Assembly (NCBI GenBank): GCA_000226015.1
Contig: JH154114.1
Span: 3,575 to 26,842 of the forward strand
DNA length: 23,268 nucleotides
Direction of reading: 5' to 3'
Origin: Mnemiopsis leidyi
Lineage: Eukaryota; Ctenophora; Tentaculata; Lobata; Bolinopsidae
Shown piece by piece: positions 18,501-23,268 of this stretch. Each line of letters starts with the position of its first letter. Within the stretch, counting starts at the first letter, position 1. Position numbers and translations under genes: made by a program. The notes under the pieces were generated by a model. The model saw nothing but the letters and a program-made list of their open reading frames with translations, ran no database searches and had not been told where the DNA came from.

Positions 18501-19310
18501 CGATGAAAGTATCGGCATCAAGTAATTCTTCTTCGGTTTTTTCAACAGCGGCTTCAACGAACCCGTATCTCATTAAATAACCCTGCGCCAATGTCAGTGT
18601 TAGTAAAACTGTGAGAGTTCATGCTGATGTTGGTGGTGGTTGTTAATGAAAGGGTTTGAAGTGCTTGAATTGGTGCTGGAAAATTGGTGTTAGTTTTGGT
18701 GTTGGTGTTCATGGAAGTATTCATGGTGTTGGTGTTGAACTGGTGATTGGAGTTTTTAAAGTGTTGGTGTTGGTGTTGGCGTGTTGTTGGTTACATACCA
18801 CAGCAGTGCCGGCAAGACGCTTATCCTCTTTAAAATCTTTTACTCTGACTTTTAATTTGCTTGGTGGTTTCCCGGTAACAATAGTGTCTTGGTCAAGATC
18901 TACCAAGTCAACACCCCATTTTCCCATAGCATCGGCCATTTCGTCCGGAGCTGAAATTGTAACCTTTACAGTAAATATCTGCTGAACGTAGTAATTTTAA
19001 TTTGTTATCGAAATAAGTATGTATAGAAGCGACTTGAAGCTTAAAAATTTTGAAGCTTGAAATTTTTACCTACTCGTATGAATATTAAAGTATTAGAGGG
19101 ATGAATCAAAAATGGTTATTTTCATAATAATTTTCCACAAATACGTTTATGCGGGACCTAAAGTTTTAACTTACTTGTGTAATTATTTCCGTCTACCTGT
19201 CCTTTCACCGCCTTTGCTTTAATGCCTCTTCCATCGTCACCCTGACCCTGACCACGGTTGTTAGCCATTGTCAGGCACACAGCCAGTGCCAGCAAAATGC
19301 ACAATCGCAT
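14173..19310 (-). CDS. Secreted matrix metalloproteinase with hemopexin domain, 13 exons
   Basis: This encodes a zinc endopeptidase of the MMP family (MEROPS M10A), which cleaves extracellular matrix or pericellular proteins. Exons on the minus strand: 19310-19175, 18950-18799, 18582-18479, 17681-17572, 17333-17251, 17085-16990, 16793-16671, 16531-16469, 16172-15841, 15594-15503, 15206-15122, 14728-14636 and 14362-14173. All are GT-AG, total 1659 bases, 552 residues. Order: signal peptide (1-16), an extension of unclear origin (17-96), prodomain (about 97-165), RAKR furin-type site (172-175), catalytic domain (about 176-340), Thr/Pro linker (342-372), four-blade hemopexin domain (373-552). 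No transmembrane or GPI signal follows, so it is a secreted, furin-activated type. The start is the only ATG giving a signal peptide. Oddities are a changed cysteine switch and a short fourth blade. Confidence 0.93.
15841..17333 (-). CDS. MMP exons 5-9: furin site, catalytic zinc domain, linker
   Basis: Exon 5 holds RAKR then [20 protein letters not shown], the furin site and first catalytic strand. Exon 6 gives the [20 protein letters not shown] helix. Exon 7 has [19 protein letters not shown] and LAHAFYP, with structural zinc ligands His245, Asp247 and His260. Exon 8 adds His270 in LLHFDD. Exon 9 has the catalytic motif [11 protein letters not shown] (293-303) with Glu294 as the base, the Met-turn at Met313 (AIMY), then a Thr/Pro linker and the first hemopexin Cys373. 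All zinc ligands and the general base are intact, so activity is expected. The loop between AHAFYP and HFDD is a few residues shorter than usual. Confidence 0.93.
15938..15959. repeat. GGTGTT repeat encoding the Thr/Pro linker
   Basis: GGTGTTGGTGTTGG on the plus strand is read on the minus strand as the TPTPTP core of the interdomain linker in exon 9. Confidence 0.8.
16220..16366 (+). pseudogene. LINE reverse-transcriptase fragment in MMP intron 8, antisense
   Basis: An open stretch reads [18 protein letters not shown] at about 16283-16336, the motif just before the catalytic box of LINE reverse transcriptases, where YxND is expected and YANG is seen. It ends at TGA 16364-16366. Both flanks are intron sequence and no catalytic FADD box follows, so this is a short dead insertion of fewer than 50 codons. 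Confidence 0.75.
17572..18582 (-). CDS. MMP prodomain exons 3 and 4 (peptidoglycan-binding-like fold, cysteine switch)
   Basis: Exon 3 (18582-18479) reads [12 protein letters not shown], the first prodomain helix of MMPs. Exon 4 (17681-17572) continues [20 protein letters not shown], the classic MQxFxGLxVTG signature, then [13 protein letters not shown] with the inhibitory Cys160. The usual switch is PRCGVPD; here it is KRCGAKD, so the Cys, Arg, Gly and Asp remain and both prolines are lost. For exon 4 I chose the acceptor CGTAG at 17682 over CTAAG six bases later because it restores the family's ALxxMQ spacing. Both keep frame. Confidence 0.88.
17723..17858. repeat. Five-unit 26-base tandem repeat in MMP intron 3
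   Basis: GTAATGCCCACAAGTTTACA recurs at 17731, 17757, 17783, 17815 and 17841, with spacing 26, 26, 32 and 26. The longer step holds a 6-base insertion. Units are almost identical, so the array is recent. It ends about 40 bases upstream of the exon 4 acceptor. Confidence 0.92.
18620..18785. repeat. GGTGTT-rich low-complexity tract in MMP intron 2
   Basis: GGTGTT and GTTGGT hexamers recur over about 165 bases with many substitutions, ending about 12 bases after the exon 2 donor on the transcript. Confidence 0.75.
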
Positions 19311-19349
19311 TCTGATAAGAAGTGAGATGATTGGGTGGTTTGACTGCTT

Positions 19350-19357
19350 TCTTATAA
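19350..19357 (-). promoter_or_regulatory. Candidate TATA box of the MMP gene
   Basis: TTATAAGA on the minus strand lies about 42 bases before the start codon. A start site 25-30 bases downstream would leave a 5' UTR of about 15 bases, which is short, so this is only a candidate. Confidence 0.3.
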
Positions 19358-19934
19358 CTCTTCAGTTGGAAATGTATGAGAGTAAATTTTAAAGCACAGT
19401 AGTGGTCAACCGTCCATATTAAAAACTGATTGTCCGTATGGTTAAAACAATAAATTCAGTTAAGTTGACCAATCGGACGATTGTTCATTAAAAGCATTTA
19501 TATGATCTGTTCGATAGTTACTCTCGGTTGATCCTTGGTGACCAAGTAAGAGGGTTTTTAATGGGATCAAAACTTTAAAACAATGATGCTTCTGTTTGAC
19601 TATGTAACTTCCTCAGAAACCCAACAAATCTTAATTGTACTAATAGTGTTTATGGTCATTGATTAGGTAGAACTAAATCGGAAAAAATAAACTGTAAGAT
19701 CAAAGTGGGTGCTATTTGAAAAATAACAAATCTGACAACTTCCATCATGCTCGAAACAACAAACATCATGCACAGGAAAACTAAGGTGTACCCACTGCCA
19801 AAGAAACGATATCTCTCTGCACAAAAACAGGCGGTAATTTCCATCCGATAACAAGCGAGTAGAAAGATAATGGTGCTCTTTAAGAAGTTCCGATTAACAG
19901 ATAGTAATTAAATTTACCCCTACACTGTTTGAAC
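19358..19934. other. MMP upstream flank
   Basis: No exon is supported. Overlapping minus-strand frames at 19656-19854 have no motif. I saw no clear AP-1 site of the TGAGTCA type. Confidence 0.4.
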
Positions 19935-20068
19935 AGGAAGCTATTGACGTACATCTTGATGAAATCTTCCCCGGTCTGCCACCTAAGGAGGGCACCGGAT
20001 ACCCCTATCTTCTCGATGTAATCTAATTTGTCCGGAAAAAACCAAACTTGCAAAAAAGAAGACTCCAC
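19935..20068 (-). pseudogene. Probable LINE reverse-transcriptase fragment
   Basis: The minus-strand frame contains KLDYIEKIGVSGALLRW (20029-19979) then EDFIKM, which fits the segment of LINE reverse transcriptases with the LxxKLxxIGIxGxxLxW pattern, upstream of the GVPQG motif. It appears to have a small insertion between RW and EDF and to end soon after. It is too short for clade assignment. Confidence 0.5.
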
Positions 20069-20689
20069 TAGGACAGAAACGGACTCTCATTTTGCGTGAA
20101 GAGTGTGATTTGATGTGACATGGGGGCTTGTATTTTCAAAAATGCAAGGTTTCGAGGTTTCCAAGCTGCTGAGTGATCACGTACGACGTAATTAGGCGAA
20201 TAAATTGCAAGCAGATCCGATAGCAATACAGACTATAGATTACCATATTGAGGCCTGCATCAAGGGGGGTCAGACACTTCGATTAGAAGCCTTATTTATT
20301 CCCTAATAGTGCCATCGTTAGGCATTAAAAAAAGGCGAACCGAGTACAATAGTAGGATGGAACTGAACATTTTATTATTTTGTGTCCCTGTCTGTAGTCT
20401 GGCGCATTATGAGGTTAATTTTTTGGCATTGTGTGCCTGATACGAGATAATAATTCGTGCATTGGTTCCCAGCTGGCTAATACAGGTTCAATGGTTCATT
20501 ATGTGCCCTAACTCTGACCCCTATAGGTAAATATTTTGTGAAGAAGAACATTCTAGTGCCAGTTTAAGTATGTATTACCGGTAAAAGTTGTTTAGAAATT
20601 CTTGTATTCAAATTCAGCACATCAGAAAAAACGCAAAATTAAAATTCTGCTGAGCATCCTGCACATATATTTAATAGTGAATTTTTTTG
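20069..20689. other. Intergenic, no gene seen
   Basis: No supportable gene, RNA gene or strong repeat. Confidence 0.4.
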
Positions 20690-21480
20690 GACCCTTGTGC
20701 TAGCCCCAATTATTGTTCTGAGGGGTCCACTTGCCGCGGGACTTTTTGGCTGATGCCCCTGGAGTTGCGGTTAACACTCCATCAACCGCCGCTAGTCGTC
20801 TTCAGCCGCTTATATCATGAGTGTATGAATTACAAACTTCTGCCACAGACAGTGGAACATCAAACAAAACCAGCCCAGCGGATCTAATAATAGCCAACTC
20901 AGAAATGTGCACTTAAACAAAACGCCACATATCAAATACAACCTTAGAATAACCCCCCAATGATCAGCATCAAATGAAAGCGTGCCGTCTGCAGGATATA
21001 CCCGCAGCAAAACAAACACCTCCCAGAAAAGATACTTGAAACCCAATACATAACTCCAGGCAAATCGCACCAGATCGAATAATACCAGTACCACACTCGA
21101 TCCCTGACTCACACCATGAATCGCAAGCCTCAACCTCAAGGATCATGCGGTTAGTTCCTCGTAAATTCACTATCACTATTCCGGAAGGGTGTCTCGCCAC
21201 CTGACCCCAAATGGGTTCAAGGAGTTCTCCGATGACGGATCTCTATGGTAGATGTCGGATGTCCTTCGAGACATCACCGATCCACCAGGGCCATAACCAG
21301 TAACCACGATATGTCCTCCGGAAGTACCAACCTCATAGCGAACCCCCTAGCCCTGCCGGGTACGGTCTATGCCTGTAATCCGGAGGAGCTCCATGAGAGT
21401 ATGAGACGTTAGCGAAAAGGCGGACGTTACCTCCTTGCCAAAACGGGGAGGCGAAGTGAGTGCCCACAGACAAAAAATAG
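20690..21480. other. Block of higher GC, probable unidentified mobile element
   Basis: The sequence from about 20690 to 21480 is richer in C and G than its flanks (many CCC, GGAGG and CCGG phrases) and changes back abruptly to AT-rich sequence near 21480. Minus-strand open frames (20810-21139 and 20970-21200) overlap and lack a recognisable domain. The composition and sharp edge suggest an inserted element, possibly part of a retrotransposon. Family unknown. Confidence 0.4.
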
Positions 21481-22390
21481 TGCAATTCAACTACACAATC
21501 CAAAAAAAACTAAATGTCACTGTCGCAAGATAATAGAAAATGTTGCGAACTATTGGTTTGAGAACAAAAATCTGGAAAGTGGAAATCCCCTGCAGAATTG
21601 AAGAATTGAATAAGCTTGATTTATGATCATATGCTTGAAGATGTAACACTATTGTTATTCGTTAAATTCCTGTTTTATAGCAGTTAAGTATTCCCAGATA
21701 AAAGGGCTAGAAAATTTAAATTCAGTATAACCGGAGGGGACAATAAACAATTTTGAATTCGCTGTGCTGTTCTTAATTTGTCCATAACGTACCGATCATA
21801 TTTGATCGATTAAGATAATACAATTTTGTTGAGAACTCGGCCAATAAATCAAATTATTTTCAAAACTTTACTGCCCTTTTATGTGTCACTCGCAGCTTAG
21901 ACGCTAAATAAGTAAATAGATTCGAGTAAAGGACAATTTGCAATAGCAGAATGGAAAATTGGGAAAATCACGTACCTACATCTTACATCGTAACTGCATT
22001 GGTATACTTATGATATAGCTTCGTTTAAAAAGTTAAAATCTATTAAAGTAATGTTAGAGTGACAAACTGCAATGTTAAGCTGGCGAACTCGACGACCGCC
22101 GACTTGTGCTACAAAACAAAAATGACCATCCAATGTGGTTTAGAATACTTTAAATACAAAAACACAGAAACAGCATAATGATGGCATCCGATTAAGTGAG
22201 CCTTTATTAAGTTTCCAATTCAGCATGTTGTTGCCAAGCCCTCTAGTTTCCGCCTCTAGCATCAGATTTCTTTGATTATCTCATCCCAGTAGGTGATGTA
22301 ACCTGTCAGATTTGGTTATCAAATATCCGACCTTTCTGGAGGGTTCAGTATAGTGTCGCTCTGGTGCGGTAGAATTATAGCGTAAACACT
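21481..22390. other. Intergenic, no gene seen
   Basis: AT-rich, with no coding or RNA gene signal seen on either strand. Confidence 0.4.
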
Positions 22391-22400
22391 AAACATAATT

Positions 22401-22490
22401 CGTCATGATTGTGTCACTACATATAAGGCATCGTAGTTGGTAGAATAACAAACTTATTTCGTCATGATCGTGTCACTACATATAGGGCAT
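22401..22490. repeat. Direct repeat of 31 bases, 59 bases apart
   Basis: CGTCATGATTGTGTCACTAC and its following 11 bases at 22401-22431 recur at 22460-22490 with two substitutions. Similar A/T-rich sequence precedes each copy, so this is a two-unit tandem duplication. Confidence 0.85.
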
Positions 22491-23075
22491 TGTTTATGTT
22501 TTGAACGTCATTGCAACTTGTAAGTGATTTAACATGTGGTGATTGCACAATCGTTTGAATAATTAAAGCTTGGTCCACCAATGTTACAAAATTAGAAAAC
22601 ACATCATAGAAACCTTAAATCACAGATTGTGAGAGATAAGTTAGGTCTGATTAGACATAGGTGGTTTTGCTTCTGACATTGAAGGAAAGGTGGGGTTATA
22701 AATCAATCATGCATCTCTAATAACAACGTCATTTGTCTTTGTACCACTAGCTTGACTATATTGCATTAGCTTCCTTGAAGCTTTAGTTTTACGCTTTCGA
22801 TTTTGTAAATCAGACATCACAAATAAATTTAGACATTACGATTATGGATCCCCCATTTAATCTTAACAAATTAACATGTCATTTTTTCACAAAATACTAT
22901 TGACGTTTCATCCTGACCAATATATCAGAGTATTTGCGTTCGCTATCGTGGGTCTTATATAAGTTGGCATATTGAATGCCCTAACCATTATAGTTCTATA
23001 GTTTAAACGAAAAGCCTTTTTACTTGAATTAATTTCGAGCAACAATTCCGAGCATATGCATTTAAGACCTTTTTT
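22491..23075. other. Intergenic, no gene seen
   Basis: No gene. The minus-strand open frame at 22908-23093 has no coding-like features. Confidence 0.4.
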
Positions 23076-23260
23076 AAAATCAATATTGATCATCGATGAT
23101 TCATAGATGATCGTTTATTGATAATCATAAACGGTGTTGATAATATTTGACTCATCGATGATCAACGGAACTCATGATCATATTTGATCAACATTGATCA
23201 TAATTTTGGAGGAAATACAAATCGATGATCATCGAAGATCAATGCTGATCAGCGAATATA
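23076..23260. repeat. Cluster of TGATCA/ATCGATGATC quasi-palindromes
   Basis: GATC and ATCGAT words recur at very high density, as TTGATCATCGATGATTC, CATCGATGATCAACG, CATGATCATATTTGATCA and ATCGATGATCATCGA. The result is a dense overlapping set of inverted repeats running almost to the window end. Confidence 0.7.
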
Positions 23261-23268
23261 ATGTGTCG

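Noticed and set aside
18721..18939. Single-exon ORF running from exon 2 into NTNTNT sequence
   Set aside because: The coding part ends at the GTATGT donor (18798). The Asn/Thr run is translation of the intronic GGTGTT tract.
21098..21115. GVSQGSS on the minus strand as another LINE reverse-transcriptase motif
   Set aside because: The following residues do not fit the LGPxLF and YxND pattern, and no other reverse-transcriptase block lies nearby in any frame, so it may be chance.

Overview
The window is eukaryotic, and almost certainly metazoan. It is AT-rich, its genes are split by GT-AG introns of roughly 200-750 bases, and it has an AATAAA poly(A) signal. It also carries a matrix metalloproteinase (MMP) gene of animal domain layout, decayed LINE reverse-transcriptase fragments, and a short internal array of telomeric CCCTAA repeats. 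A marine invertebrate such as a cnidarian would fit, but nothing in the sequence fixes the phylum.

Layout. Bases 1-9180 hold no gene I can support. They contain a palindromic ATTGGC/GCCAAT minisatellite (1-425), a broken LINE relic (873-1626), a diverged tandem array (2240-2720), a 35-base inverted repeat (3241-3337), short tandem arrays (about 4430-4723), two MITE families (4747-5062; 5437-5756) and a CCCTAA array framed by 31-base inverted arms (6656-6878). Bases 9185-12695 hold a plus-strand gene of at least seven exons encoding a 612-residue serine-rich acidic protein that I do not recognise. Bases 14173-19310 hold a minus-strand gene of 13 exons encoding a 552-residue secreted MMP: signal peptide, prodomain, furin-type site, zinc catalytic domain, Thr/Pro linker and hemopexin domain. 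The two genes converge on a spacer that holds an orphan lysine-rich minus-strand exon (13189-13350). Bases 19311-23268 hold the MMP promoter region, another LINE fragment, a block of different base composition (about 20690-21480), and a GATC-rich quasi-palindromic stretch at the end.

Both gene models were assembled by hand from splice signals and reading phase. Every MMP junction keeps phase and matches the family order, so that model is strong. The plus-strand gene is phase-consistent over all seven exons but depends on one weak donor (GTCAGA at 11570), and its 5' end is uncertain. The two genes show no functional link beyond their convergent arrangement. I found no clear new multi-gene system. 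The most unusual items are the altered cysteine switch and short last blade of the MMP, the orphan exon in phase with it, and the telomere-repeat element.
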